64,000 bases of DNA, from positions 6,219-70,218 of the forward strand of contig CACGEL010000001.1 of the NCBI GenBank assembly GCA_902572065.1, in the 5' to 3' direction. The notes under the pieces are model-generated. The model was not told where the DNA came from. It did no database searches and saw only the letters and a program-made list of their open reading frames with translations. Both the position numbers and the translations under genes were made by a program. Within the stretch, counting starts at the first letter, position 1; each line of letters starts with the position of its first letter. Of the stretch, positions 7,297-15,402 are shown one piece after another. The DNA comes from an uncultured Prochlorococcus sp. Lineage in GTDB: Bacteria; Cyanobacteriota; Cyanobacteriia; PCC-6307; Cyanobiaceae.

Positions 7297-8826
7297 CTAA
7301 AAATCTATCATTGTAAGAAGATTTTTATATTCCTTCTTTCCAATAATTTTCTCGGCAGCATATGCTCCACTTGCTGAAACTGCAGGTATACCTATTCCAG
7401 GAAAAGTACTTGCCCCACAAGTAAGCAAATTCTTAAGAGGAGTTTTACATCCAGGGAATAGACCTTTAGCTGCGGATAAGGCTGGCCCATAACTACCGCA
7501 ATAAGTATTTGTATACTTTTTGTGAGTTAAAGGGGTGCCAAGCAATTTGATCTCAATTCTGTCGTCTATATCAGGGATTATTTTTCTTAATGATTTTAGA
7601 AATATTGAACACCTTTCTTCTTTAAGATTTTTGTAACTTGGCTCATTAGGGTTTAAATTCTTCCAAATCTCCCATGGTTCATTCGCAGGTGTATATCCAT
7701 GAAGGACATGTTTCCCTTTTGGCGCCATACCATTGTCTAATACTGAAGGGATTGAGAAAACAATCACGTTTCTTTCTGCTGTAATACCTTTCTCCCAGTC
7801 ATCAACATGTATTGCATGAATAGGTAAATTTTGAAGACCAGATGCATCAAAACCTAAATGAAAATGAAGAAAAGAACCACATTTATTTATATCTTTAGCC
7901 TTAGGGGCCCATTTTTTTTGGATTTCTAGCGGAATTAATTTTCTGGAAGTCCAAGCATCAGTATTCATGACAACAAAGTCTGAAATGAATTTGGAACCAT
8001 TTTCTAAAGTAACACCTGAAACAACATTTTTACTAAAATTTACAGTCTCTACTTTTGAAGAAAGAATTAGTTCACCGCCATTTTTTTTGAAAGCATTAAG
8101 AAGAGCTTTTACTATGCTTTCACTTCCTCCCTTTGGATATTCTAAATAAGCTTCAGGTTTAAACCATTCATCAAATAAAGTTGCCATTGCAGCAGAGTTT
8201 GTATCATGCATTGGCATCCCACTTATTAAAAAACTAAGTAAATCAACCCAATTTCTTAGGAAAGGATCTTTTAGATGATCATCGACAATATTCCCAAAAC
8301 CTTCATTTAGTTTTGGTAATAATTTTATATTTGGTAAGAATTTGGAGGCTAATTTTATGATTTCTAAAAAATTAATTGTTTCAGGTGAACTAGAGAGAAG
8401 AGGGATCTCACCAACTATTTTGCTAAGAGGTTTTATCGCTGATATAAATGAATCCCACTCTTTTACTGATTTATCACCTCTTAATAATCTTATTCTTTTT
8501 TTAAATGACTCTTGTCCTACTTCTAAATTAAAATTGCCTTCAGGAACATTGACATGCCATCCCTGATATTTTATAAGTTCAACCTTTTCATCAAGTAATC
8601 TAAGTATTTGTCCTAAAGGATTATTAGTTGGCCACTTGCCTATACCACTCCATAGAGAAGGACCAGACTCAAACTTGTAACCTTTCAGGTTAAAACTATG
8701 CGCTACTCCTCCAGGCTGATTATGCGCCTCGCAAATTAAAACTTTTTTACCAGATAAGGTCAGTAATGATCCACAACATAAACCCCCTATACCACTGCCT
8801 ACGATTACAACGTCGTATTTATTCAT
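7297..8826 (-). CDS. FAD-dependent phytoene desaturase/carotenoid isomerase-family oxidoreductase
   Basis: A flavoenzyme of about 509 aa in the CrtI/CRTISO/RetSat superfamily. The N-terminal dinucleotide fold reads DVVIVGSGIGGLCCG, followed by GGVAHSF. The C-terminal FAD segment is GIGIPAVSASGAYAAEKI. Likely substrates are carotenoids or related polyenes. It differs from true CrtH at the positions I remember (it lacks the GGSAG signature), so I do not call it crtH. Start taken at the second Met (8826), where MNKYDVV leads straight into the FAD motif. A 36-aa membrane peptide lies 38 bp upstream on the same strand. Confidence 0.8.
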   Translation of the reverse strand: MNKYDVVIVGSGIGGLCCGSLLTLSGKKVLICEAHNQPGGVAHSFNLKGYKFESGPSLWSGIGKWPTNNPLGQILRLLDEKVELIKYQGWHVNVPEGNFNLEVGQESFKKRIRLLRGDKSVKEWDSFISAIKPLSKIVGEIPLLSSSPETINFLEIIKLASKFLPNIKLLPKLNEGFGNIVDDHLKDPFLRNWVDLLSFLISGMPMHDTNSAAMATLFDEWFKPEAYLEYPKGGSESIVKALLNAFKKNGGELILSSKVETVNFSKNVVSGVTLENGSKFISDFVVMNTDAWTSRKLIPLEIQKKWAPKAKDINKCGSFLHFHLGFDASGLQNLPIHAIHVDDWEKGITAERNVIVFSIPSVLDNGMAPKGKHVLHGYTPANEPWEIWKNLNPNEPSYKNLKEERCSIFLKSLRKIIPDIDDRIEIKLLGTPLTHKKYTNTYCGSYGPALSAAKGLFPGCKTPLKNLLTCGASTFPGIGIPAVSASGAYAAEKIIGKKEYKNLLTMIDF

Positions 8827-8864
8827 AAACAATAAATAAATAACAAAAATTATAAAAGCAAGGT

Positions 8865-8975
8865 TTAAACAAATGTATTGATCGTTGTTGTAATACTTAA
8901 AAAAACCGAAAGGAAGAAAATATAAGGAACGACTTTAAGTGGTATATGTCCCTGCCTTTTTGAGATGAAATCCAT
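8865..8975 (-). CDS. 36-aa single-TM peptide upstream of the CrtI-like gene
   Basis: ATG-started 36 aa ORF: a basic N-terminus (MDFISKRQGHIPLKVVPY) then a hydrophobic helix IFFLSVFLSITTTI. It fits the positive-inside pattern for a membrane anchor. It sits directly before the carotenoid-type oxidoreductase on the same strand, so co-transcription is plausible. The rest of the 8833-9132 gap holds nothing else I can support. Confidence 0.5.
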   Translation of the reverse strand: MDFISKRQGHIPLKVVPYIFFLSVFLSITTTINTFV

Positions 8976-9132
8976 TTAATTTATCAAAGTTTGTAAAGAT
9001 TTTAGCGGAAATTTGTTACGTATGTGTGTATGCTTCCGATATTTTTAGAAATATTTTGAAACAAATAAGAAGTATTATTTCTTTTATTTTTTTTGGAAAC
9101 CTTTTTATGATGAGAAAAAAAGAGTATTTAAA

Positions 9133-9633
9133 ATGATTCTTGAGATAAAAAATTTACCAGAATATAACGAGATAAAAAATTTAGAAAGTATTTCTAAAAA
9201 AGATGGAAGTGGTATTGGATATGACGATTTAATAGGGACTTGGAAATTTAATTCTGTATGGAAGAAAGGCTCGGAAGAAATAGACAATATATCTAGTTCC
9301 ATTCTTCAAGTATTAACAGCAAAATTAGAATTAAAGAAAAATAATTTTCAAAATAATAACGTTGATTTTAAGATCAAAAATTCAATAAGGTTTGGAATAT
9401 TATCTATTATTTTTTTTGGGCAAGCATCATTAAAAGGTACTAGGCCTCTTTTAGCCTTTTTTTTCGAGAACTTAATAATAAATATTGGAAATTTCACCTT
9501 AATTAATAAACCTTTAAAAATACCAACAGAAAAGCAAATGCCTTTTTTCTCCTTAATAGCTATTAGTAAAGAAAATAGTTGGTTGTGTGCGAGAGGAAAA
9601 GGTGGAGGACTCGCGATTTGGATTAAGTCTTGA
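9133..9633 (+). CDS. conserved cyanobacterial protein, possible lipocalin/fibrillin-like
   Basis: A 166 aa soluble protein. It has the IGTWKFNSVWKKGS start of a beta-barrel-like domain, a small-residue-rich central part (FGQASLKGTRPLLAF) and the ending CARGKGGGLAIWIKS. This start and end are widespread in cyanobacterial and plastid proteins of the fibrillin/lipocalin-like type that bind hydrophobic ligands. That assignment is from pattern memory and is tentative. Stops 4 bp from the convergent Nif11-like gene. Confidence 0.55.
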   Translation: MILEIKNLPEYNEIKNLESISKKDGSGIGYDDLIGTWKFNSVWKKGSEEIDNISSSILQVLTAKLELKKNNFQNNNVDFKIKNSIRFGILSIIFFGQASLKGTRPLLAFFFENLIINIGNFTLINKPLKIPTEKQMPFFSLIAISKENSWLCARGKGGGLAIWIKS

Positions 9634-9637
9634 TCTT

Positions 9638-9853
9638 TTAGTGATATTCACCAGGATGATCAACTTTTCTGACTGTAACTTTATCCACTTTTTGGCCACT
9701 AAATCTTAAAAGATCATCGCCAGAGAAACTATATCCAAGTCTTTGAGCAATAAGTGCTACATCATCAGCAGTTGCTGAAGTAGTCACCTCTTTTCTTAAA
9801 TTTTCATCTGACTGCATTTGTCTTAAAAATTTTTTTATTTCAGAGAAACTCAT
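9638..9853 (-). CDS. stand-alone Nif11-domain protein
   Basis: A 71 aa protein beginning with a Nif11-like helical domain (EIKKFLRQMQSDENLRKEV, then ADDVALIAQRLGYSFSGDDLLRF). In RiPP systems such domains act as leader peptides, but this one lacks a Gly-Gly-type cleavage site followed by a Cys/Ser/Thr-rich core. Its C-terminus is only a short basic tail (VRKVDHPGEYH). No lanthipeptide synthetase lies nearby. It is therefore probably a free Nif11 protein of unknown role. Confidence 0.75.
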   Translation of the reverse strand: MSFSEIKKFLRQMQSDENLRKEVTTSATADDVALIAQRLGYSFSGDDLLRFSGQKVDKVTVRKVDHPGEYH

Positions 9854-9951
9854 TTTGATTTTTTTGCATAATTTTATATTAAAGCCTTAGAAAAAAATTA
9901 AATTGTTTTTTATAAAGATCACTAAAAGGAAATAAATACTATATTAATTGT

Positions 9952-10272
9952 ATGACTTACTTATTTTTATATGTAATTGGAATAGTCTTGATATGGTGGA
10001 TATATCGCGTCGGCTGGATTGAGGCTTTAAAAACAGTAATTAAAGTTTTAGTTCCTTCATTTCTGATAATTTTATTTAATATAAAAGCAGGAAGATTACT
10101 TTTCAAAAATCCCTTGGTTGGATTATTAAGTGCTTTACCAACTTCAATTTTTATTTATAGAGGTTCCCTTCCAGTTATTGCATCTATTAATAACTGGATT
10201 GATACTAAAAGAAGCAAATATGAAGAGTCTAAAGACGTAATTGATACCGATTCAATTCCTCTAGATGATTAA
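9952..10272 (+). CDS. hypothetical membrane protein, 106 aa
   Basis: A 106 aa protein with hydrophobic helices at about 3-20, 28-45 and 54-72, then an acidic, Ser/Asp-rich cytoplasmic tail ending DTDSIPLDD. ATG start. Convergent with the next gene. No known family recognised. Confidence 0.55.
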   Translation: MTYLFLYVIGIVLIWWIYRVGWIEALKTVIKVLVPSFLIILFNIKAGRLLFKNPLVGLLSALPTSIFIYRGSLPVIASINNWIDTKRSKYEESKDVIDTDSIPLDD

Positions 10273-10281
10273 TATTCTTAC

Positions 10282-10674
10282 CTAATCAAAGCCAAGAAAT
10301 AACTCTTTGTGTACTACAAGAACATCAAATAAAGATGTTCCATGTGAAGGACTTATTGGTGTATTATCAACGTTTAATGCCTCTGCACATATAAGATGGC
10401 CATCCCATCTTGTATTGTGTTCACTTATTTGAATTGACCAATCAATTACTTTTTTAAAATGCTCAGGCATCTCTGATCCAATTTTCCTGCATATTTGGCA
10501 AAGATTTGTGAGAAGAGGAGGTTTGGATGGCCTTTTTAAATCTTTGGAAAGACTTGGTTGAGTAAAAACACTGGTATATCTGATGTAGTCGATTAATTCA
10601 TAGTCTTTGTCTGATAGTTCTGCTTTATTTAATGCAATTTCAAATTCTTCTAGAGGCGTAATTGGCCTCTTCAT
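10282..10674 (-). CDS. conserved cyanobacterial protein downstream of tatA
   Basis: About 130 aa soluble protein with one CQIC pair (LCQICRKIGSEMP) that could bind metal or form a disulfide. I place the start at MKRPITPLEEF (10674): it leaves 4 bp after the tatA stop, whereas the longer reading overlaps tatA. Co-transcribed with tatA by position. Function not established. Confidence 0.65.
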   Translation of the reverse strand: MKRPITPLEEFEIALNKAELSDKDYELIDYIRYTSVFTQPSLSKDLKRPSKPPLLTNLCQICRKIGSEMPEHFKKVIDWSIQISEHNTRWDGHLICAEALNVDNTPISPSHGTSLFDVLVVHKELFLGFD

Positions 10675-10678
10675 TATC

Positions 10679-10969
10679 TTATTCATCATTACTATCTGTT
10701 TTTGATAAATCCTTTTCCTCTATTTCTTTAGCTGCTTGATCGCCCCCGTTTGTCAAATTATTCTCAGGAGAATTTGATGTATCTTCTTTTTCTGGCTCAT
10801 TAATTACTTGCTCTATTTCATTTTGAAATTCATTCGATGCTTTCTTTAGGCTTTTTAATGTTTTGCCAAGTTGCTTTCCTAATTCGGGTAATTTTTTGGG
10901 ACCAAAAATTAATAGAGCTAGAATTAAGATAACTGTTACTTCTGGTAAACCTACTCCAAAGATATTCAT
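10679..10969 (-). CDS. tatA: Sec-independent translocase subunit TatA/E
   Basis: A 96 aa TatA-type protein that forms the twin-arginine translocation pore. It has a short N-terminal TM helix, the conserved FGPKKLPELGKQLGK hinge and amphipathic helix, and an acidic, disordered C-terminus. In cyanobacteria Tat acts at thylakoid and plasma membranes. TatA versus TatB cannot be separated fully by sequence, but the FGPKKLPELG form is TatA-like. First gene of a two-gene unit. Confidence 0.9.
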   Translation of the reverse strand: MNIFGVGLPEVTVILILALLIFGPKKLPELGKQLGKTLKSLKKASNEFQNEIEQVINEPEKEDTSNSPENNLTNGGDQAAKEIEEKDLSKTDSNDE

Positions 10970-11060
10970 GATGGAAGTTTATTTAATTCAATATTAAAAC
11001 TACTATTTAATATAATCTAATGATCTGAAAATATCTTTTATAAAATTGCTTTGTTACTCT

Positions 11061-11198
11061 TCAAAGTAGTTTATGAAAAATAATTGTAATTATTATTCCT
11101 TTAAAAAAAACTAACCAAAGTAATTGATAATCACTTAAGTTTAATTTGTGTTTATACCAGTTAATTAGTTGCTTGTGTCTTTTTATAATATTATTCAT
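11061..11198 (-). CDS. 45-aa single-TM peptide
   Basis: ATG-started 45 aa ORF: a basic N-terminal segment (NNIIKRHKQLINWYKHKLN), then LSDYQLLWLVFFKGIIIT forming one helix, ending in FHKLL. The pattern looks like a conserved picocyanobacterial small protein. Not named. The following gap to 11416 holds nothing else convincing. Confidence 0.55.
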   Translation of the reverse strand: MNNIIKRHKQLINWYKHKLNLSDYQLLWLVFFKGIIITIIFHKLL

Positions 11199-11416
11199 TA
11201 GCGCAAAGATATATTTATAAATTAAAACCTACTTTATATCAAAATTTTATAGGATTAAGATAATACATTAATAAATTTTTTTATCAGTAAGTAAATTTTT
11301 TCAATAAGTAATTATATTTTGCTTGAAATTCTGATTTGCTCTCTTATCCTTTAAAAAATTAGCATCCTGTAAAACAAACCAAACTACAAAACTGTAATTA
11401 ACTTTTTTATAATGTT

Positions 11417-11656
11417 ATGAAAATCTTCTTTGCTGCTTTTTTCTTATTTGCCTTTTTACCTTCATCAAAAGCTGTTACTACAAAAATGTTCAAGGTATTG
11501 GATACATGCGCTAGATATAAGCTTATGGAAATTGATGCAAAAGAAGCTGTAGAAAAATTAAAATTAGAGTCTAAGAATTCTTCCGAAATGGACTTAAAAA
11601 AAATATTAAGTACATACTGTTCTGTATTTACTCCAAATAAAAAAATAGAATTCTAA
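11417..11656 (+). CDS. small secreted/periplasmic protein, 79 aa
   Basis: A 79 aa protein with a clear signal peptide (MKIFFAAFFLFAFLPSSKA, likely cut near residue 19). The mature domain is a short helical segment with two cysteines (LDTCARYKL and STYCSVF) that could pair. Function unknown. The gap after it (11657-11948) is AT-rich, with no ORF or structure I can support. Confidence 0.6.
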   Translation: MKIFFAAFFLFAFLPSSKAVTTKMFKVLDTCARYKLMEIDAKEAVEKLKLESKNSSEMDLKKILSTYCSVFTPNKKIEF

Positions 11657-11948
11657 AGATCATTATTAGAGATTTTCAATTCATTTATTCCAGTTGTAAT
11701 TTTTCTAATTTTTTCTTATCTCAATAACTCTTTTTAGTGTTAGTTATTCTTATATTAAAAAAGTATTCCCAAGAAGAGAATAAGAAGTAAAAAACTATAT
11801 AGCTATTAAATATATAAGATAATGTTACTCAATTACATGAATCTTTTAGTATCTTTTAGAACAATGTATGAAAAATTTATCTAATATTTTTTTTTAGATC
11901 ACCAAAAAATATTAATTACTTCTAAGATAGAATTTTATAGAAACTATT

Positions 11949-12398
11949 TTGAAGATTGGTGATAAGGTTCCACAATTTTCTTTACTAGATCAGAACGGAA
12001 CAAAAAGAACAAATAATGGCTTAAAAACGCCTCTAGTTTTATTTTTCTATCCAAAGGATGATACCCCTGGATGCACTATAGAAGTTTGCGGATTTAGAGA
12101 TAAGTATGACCTTTTTAAAGTTCTTGGTGCGCAAGTTTGGGGAGTAAGTAATGGAAGTTCTTCTAGCCACTTGGCATTTGCTAATAAAAATAAATTACAA
12201 TATCCTTTGCTTTGTGATAAAAACGATTCACTAAGAAAAGCTTTTAAAGTACCAAAAGTACTAGGTTTATTGGATGGAAGGGTTACCTATGTTATTGATA
12301 GAAAAGGATATGTTAAACATATTTTTAGAGATTTATTAAATGGCCCAGAACATATTAAAGAGGCTATAAGGGTCTTAAAGGAAATTCAAAATCAGTAA
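11949..12398 (+). CDS. prxQ: thioredoxin-dependent peroxiredoxin, BCP/PrxQ type
   Basis: A 149 aa peroxiredoxin that reduces H2O2 and alkyl hydroperoxides with thioredoxin. The peroxidatic and resolving cysteines sit five residues apart (DDTPGCTIEVCGF, Cys42 and Cys47), the hallmark of the PrxQ subfamily. FFYPKDDTPGC and DRKGYVKHIF confirm the fold. The start is TTG. Also called bcp. In cyanobacteria PrxQ is often the main stress-induced peroxiredoxin, which suits an oxygenic phototroph lacking several other peroxidases. Confidence 0.92.
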   Translation: MKIGDKVPQFSLLDQNGTKRTNNGLKTPLVLFFYPKDDTPGCTIEVCGFRDKYDLFKVLGAQVWGVSNGSSSSHLAFANKNKLQYPLLCDKNDSLRKAFKVPKVLGLLDGRVTYVIDRKGYVKHIFRDLLNGPEHIKEAIRVLKEIQNQ

Positions 12399-12470
12399 AT
12401 TAATTATTCAAAATCTTATAAATTGATCTTCTTCCTTATAGTATATTTTTCAAGAAATAAATCTAAATTT

Positions 12471-12743
12471 ATGAACAAAATAGGAATGCAAGCAGTTGAT
12501 GAGGCAATTAAAAATGGTGTTGACCTTGATGGGACTCCAATTCCTCCAAAAATGCTTGAGCTTTACAACAAGATTATGAATGAAGAAAACAAAAGAGAAA
12601 GAAGCGGAGTCATAAAGTCAATGAGAAATAGATGTGTTAAAACAGGTTCAAAGCATTTTGATAAAGAAACTTTAGATCAATTATTAATTGATTCTGGTTG
12701 GGAAGGCCTAAAAGAAAAAGAAATTTCATTCTTCTATAATTAA
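12471..12743 (+). CDS. conserved hypothetical protein, 90 aa
   Basis: Soluble helical protein. I take ATG at 12471 (MNKIGMQAVDEAIKNGVDLD), because the upstream extension to 12423 reads as a hydrophobic non-homologous lead from a TTG. It carries the pattern LDGTPIPPKMLELYNKIM and a basic central helix (KRERSGVIKSMRNRCVKTGS). No domain recognised. The gene follows prxQ closely on the same strand. Confidence 0.55.
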   Translation: MNKIGMQAVDEAIKNGVDLDGTPIPPKMLELYNKIMNEENKRERSGVIKSMRNRCVKTGSKHFDKETLDQLLIDSGWEGLKEKEISFFYN

Positions 12744-12885
12744 TATCACTTATAAAAGATATTTAATTAAAACTAATTAACATTGATGCCTAAGCAATTT
12801 ATAGATTGATGATTGAAAAATTTATAACATAATTATCTTGAAAAGGAATTGAAAATATTTTCAAAAAAAGAAAAGATTGCTAATA

Positions 12886-13077
12886 ATGAAATATAATTAT
12901 TTCAATATTTATATGTCTTTAGCTAAGTTTTTATCTAGCCTCTTGTTAGGACAAGAAACAGCAATAATGAACGAATTTATTTATGTCTTTTTTCCTGTTT
13001 TATCCATAACAGTTTTAATGTTTAGTTTAAGGAGTATTTTTCAAGATTCATATACTCCAAAAATAAAAAAACAATAA
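12886..13077 (+). CDS. small membrane protein, up to 63 aa
   Basis: The reading from ATG 12886 gives 63 aa. An internal ATG at 12967 would give 36 aa (MNEFIYVFFPVLSITVLMF) with one TM helix and a basic tail, the size typical of neighbouring tiny proteins. The start cannot be decided from sequence. Function unknown. Confidence 0.4.
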   Translation: MKYNYFNIYMSLAKFLSSLLLGQETAIMNEFIYVFFPVLSITVLMFSLRSIFQDSYTPKIKKQ

Positions 13078-13119
13078 TTTTTAAATCAAACTATTTTAAT
13101 AAAATTAAAGGAAATTAAT

Positions 13120-13464
13120 TTAGTTAAACCAGCTTTTTTTAATAGAAGTTTTTGTTTCTTCTTTTTTAATTGAAGATATTTTTACAGCTTTTTTAAAAGC
13201 TAAGTTAGCTTCTATTACTGTTATTGTTGATATAAGAAATAAACCTGTGATACCTATTAATTGTTCTTTTTGACTTGGTTCTTTATCACCTTGTAAAATT
13301 ATTCCTATAACAAACCATGCAGTCACTGCTCCGGCAGTAATGAAATATGGTAACCATCTTCTCTGATAAAGATAACCAGCTCCAACTCCTGGTAAAAAAT
13401 TCAATAGAGATGCAACCCATCCGCTTGAAGAAGCCAGTACTTGTTCCTTTGATAATTTATCCAT
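13120..13464 (-). CDS. hypothetical membrane protein, 114 aa
   Basis: A 114 aa protein with three hydrophobic helices (about 17-33, 38-57, 67-88) and a lysine-rich C-terminus. The segment NFLPGVGAGYLYQRRWLPYF recalls small TM2-like membrane proteins (glycine-rich turn, aromatic-basic spacer). ATG start, only 5 bp after the stop of the 34-aa ORF upstream, so probably one transcript. Confidence 0.6.
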   Translation of the reverse strand: MDKLSKEQVLASSSGWVASLLNFLPGVGAGYLYQRRWLPYFITAGAVTAWFVIGIILQGDKEPSQKEQLIGITGLFLISTITVIEANLAFKKAVKISSIKKEETKTSIKKSWFN

Positions 13465-13469
13465 TTATA

Positions 13470-13574
13470 TTAAGTATTTATTAAATGAGCATTTAAGTAA
13501 GCAAAAGATATAACAGCACATATTACCCAGCTAAAAGGTAAAAACATTCTTATTTGTTCTTTATTATTTTTCAT
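13470..13574 (-). CDS. 34-aa single-TM peptide
   Basis: ATG-started ORF of 34 aa with one helix (FLPFSWVICAVISFAYL) after a basic N-terminus, ending AHLINT. Its stop lies 5 bp before the 114-aa membrane protein on the same strand, suggesting translational coupling and related function. Confidence 0.55.
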   Translation of the reverse strand: MKNNKEQIRMFLPFSWVICAVISFAYLNAHLINT

Positions 13575-13636
13575 ATTACTATTATGGATAAGATTTTATG
13601 AATCCGTGGCTAATTAGATTTATTAAATAAATCCAA

Positions 13637-13670
13637 GAAAAAAGACGATTAAATATAACCGTCTTTTTTC
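13637..13670. terminator. bidirectional Rho-independent terminator
   Basis: Perfect 11-bp stem GAAAAAAGACG / CGTCTTTTTTC with a 12-nt loop. The T tract lies on the 3' side in either orientation. It lies 23 bp past the stop of the minus-strand coiled-coil gene at 13693-13932. Confidence 0.75.
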
Positions 13671-13692
13671 TAATAAGTTTTTTCAAAAAAAA

Positions 13693-13932
13693 CTATGCTT
13701 TTTCTTTAGTTCCAGAAATTAATTTAAGTTCATTCTTTACTTCTTTTTCTCTTTCTTCAAGATGTTTTAATTGTGACTTAAAAGCATCTTCAAGTCTTTT
13801 TCTTTGTGTTCTGATTTCATCAAGTTCTTCTTGATGAAGATTCTTCTTTAGTTCTTTCATCTCACTATCAGAAATAACATATACTGGGCGATATGAAGGA
13901 GTTTCTAAAAGAAGATCAAACATTGAATACAT
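13693..13932 (-). CDS. coiled-coil protein, 79 aa
   Basis: A 79 aa protein: a short non-helical head (MFDLLLETPSYRPVYVIS) and then an uninterrupted charged helix to the end, rich in Glu/Lys/Arg with heptad spacing, so a coiled coil. The start at 13932 is preferred because AAAGG lies 5 bp upstream; an internal ATG at 13923 is the alternative. Terminated by the strong hairpin at 13637-13670. Upstream lies the AACCG repeat cluster. Function unknown. Confidence 0.6.
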   Translation of the reverse strand: MYSMFDLLLETPSYRPVYVISDSEMKELKKNLHQEELDEIRTQRKRLEDAFKSQLKHLEEREKEVKNELKLISGTKEKA

Positions 13933-13994
13933 ACTGACCTTTAAATTAAGTACAAATTAAATATCTTATAAATCTTTGAATCTTGTAAGGACAT

Positions 13995-14066
13995 AAACCG
14001 AAGAAATATATACGGCAAATACACCGAATTTCGGTTTACCTAACTAAACCGCCCAGTATTTACCGA
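13995..14066. promoter_or_regulatory. cluster of ACCG repeats including a palindrome
   Basis: In the intergenic region between the divergent genes 13932 and 14138, AAACCG or ACCGA occurs at 13995, 14023, inverted at 14037, and again at 14046 and 14062. The copies at 14023-14035 form the perfect 13-bp palindrome ACCGAATTTCGGT. CG-containing words are scarce here, so the clustering stands out. Likely a binding site for an unknown regulator of one or both genes. Confidence 0.4.
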
Positions 14067-14137
14067 TCTATTTTTAATTGGTAATGTAATGTACAAAGGT
14101 ATTCGGATGAGAATTGAGGATGTTTTGAAAAATAAAA

Positions 14138-14554
14138 ATGGATTTAATTATTACACCCAGATTAGTAATCCCATCAAGGGAATTGAAATGGCGTTTTTCT
14201 AGATCATCTGGTCCAGGAGGTCAAAAATTAAATAAAACTGATTCTAGAGTAGAAATAATTTTTAATATCAAAGAATCAAGAGTATTAAATGATTATCAAA
14301 AGGAAGTTTTAAAGAAAAATTTAAAAAATAAATTAGTAAATAATTGTATATGTCTCGTAGTGCAGGATCGAAGAAATCAATTACTTAATAGAAAGCTGGC
14401 TACAGTAAGAATTAGCTCCATAATTAGAAATTCATTAAAAAATCCATCTAAAGTTAGAAAAGCCACGAAACCATCAAAAGCTTCTCAAAATAGAAGGCTT
14501 GATTCCAAGAAAAAACGAGGAGAATTAAAAAAGAATAGGCAGAGACAATATTAA
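14138..14554 (+). CDS. arfB: ArfB-type peptidyl-tRNA hydrolase (ribosome rescue)
   Basis: A 138 aa release-factor-like protein that frees peptides from stalled ribosomes. The GGQ catalytic motif is at 27-29 in SRSSGPGGQKLNKTDSRVE. A long Lys/Arg/Ser-rich C-terminal tail (about 100-138) matches the ArfB/YaeJ extension that senses the empty mRNA channel. Length equals ArfB, far shorter than RF1/RF2, and no codon-recognition domain is present. ATG start. Confidence 0.88.
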   Translation: MDLIITPRLVIPSRELKWRFSRSSGPGGQKLNKTDSRVEIIFNIKESRVLNDYQKEVLKKNLKNKLVNNCICLVVQDRRNQLLNRKLATVRISSIIRNSLKNPSKVRKATKPSKASQNRRLDSKKKRGELKKNRQRQY

Positions 14555-14664
14555 ATTATCTAAATTGATTTTGATGAAAATATTATTTAACTAAAAAAGT
14601 TAATATTTAATTACTATTTTATGTATATATTTTCTAAATTTTTTGTATTGACCCTTTAAATAGA

Positions 14665-14913
14665 ATGAGAAAAGAAAATGACTTTTGGTTAATCGATTCT
14701 AACTCTGTTGGAGTAATTCGTTTTTATGAAAATAATAAAAATAATGATGATTTGAACAAATATATGTTTATCGAAGAGGGCATTGTGATGGGAAGTCATG
14801 GTGAAAACCCTCCATTAATGAAAACAAGAATAGAAATGAAGATAAAGGATGCAAGATTATTTTGGAAAAATTTAATAAAAGAAGGATGGCAAAGAACTAA
14901 TCCTAAATGGTAA
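14665..14913 (+). CDS. DUF1651-like protein
   Basis: An 82 aa protein with the pattern FWLIDSNSVGVIRFYEN at the start and FWKNLIKEGWQRTNPKW at the end. I associate this arrangement with DUF1651, a family limited to Prochlorococcus and marine Synechococcus. No catalytic residues visible. Function unknown. Confidence 0.6.
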   Translation: MRKENDFWLIDSNSVGVIRFYENNKNNDDLNKYMFIEEGIVMGSHGENPPLMKTRIEMKIKDARLFWKNLIKEGWQRTNPKW

Positions 14914-15060
14914 ATATATTTTTGCTAAATATTTAACTTTTCGAAATCTAAAAAAAGGTTTCTAATTCTAGAAAAAGGAATTAATCCACTTTTAAAAGGT
15001 ATTCCGATCTATAGGTGCACAAACTTAAAAAAATAATTAGGAATTTGTTTTTTTATTAAT

Positions 15061-15228
15061 TTATAAACTTATAAAAGTTCCCTTAGGATATAAATTTGAA
15101 ATTCTATTCTTTTGTATGATTTGTCTTTTCTTGAGATCATTTTCATATCTTTTTAACATCATCGAATAATTAGTGAATCCAAACAAAAGCAAAAAAATAA
15201 TAAAATGAAAACCTGCCTCTAAGTTCAT
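15061..15228 (-). CDS. 55-aa membrane-anchored small protein
   Basis: ATG-started ORF of 55 aa with one N-terminal TM helix (FHFIIFLLLFGFT) followed by a basic, helical tail (MMLKRYENDLKKRQIIQK). A typical N-in single-pass small protein. Not identified. The neighbouring gap to 15.40 kb shows nothing further. Confidence 0.5.
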   Translation of the reverse strand: MNLEAGFHFIIFLLLFGFTNYSMMLKRYENDLKKRQIIQKNRISNLYPKGTFISL

Positions 15229-15402
15229 AATGTAAGATTTAAACTTTTTTTAATCTGATTATTTTTCAAATAAAAGGCATCGGTATTTATATCTATTTAA
15301 GAGAAAACTTAACTTCACAATAAAAATTTATTAATTAATTATTTTTTTCAAGGCAATTTTTTAAACAATGCTTAGGATTAAAAAAATTTTTTAACTAATA
15401 AA

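Noticed and set aside
9638..9853. RiPP precursor (prochlorosin)
   Set aside because: The Nif11 domain lacks a cleavage motif and a Cys/Ser/Thr-rich core, and no synthetase is near.
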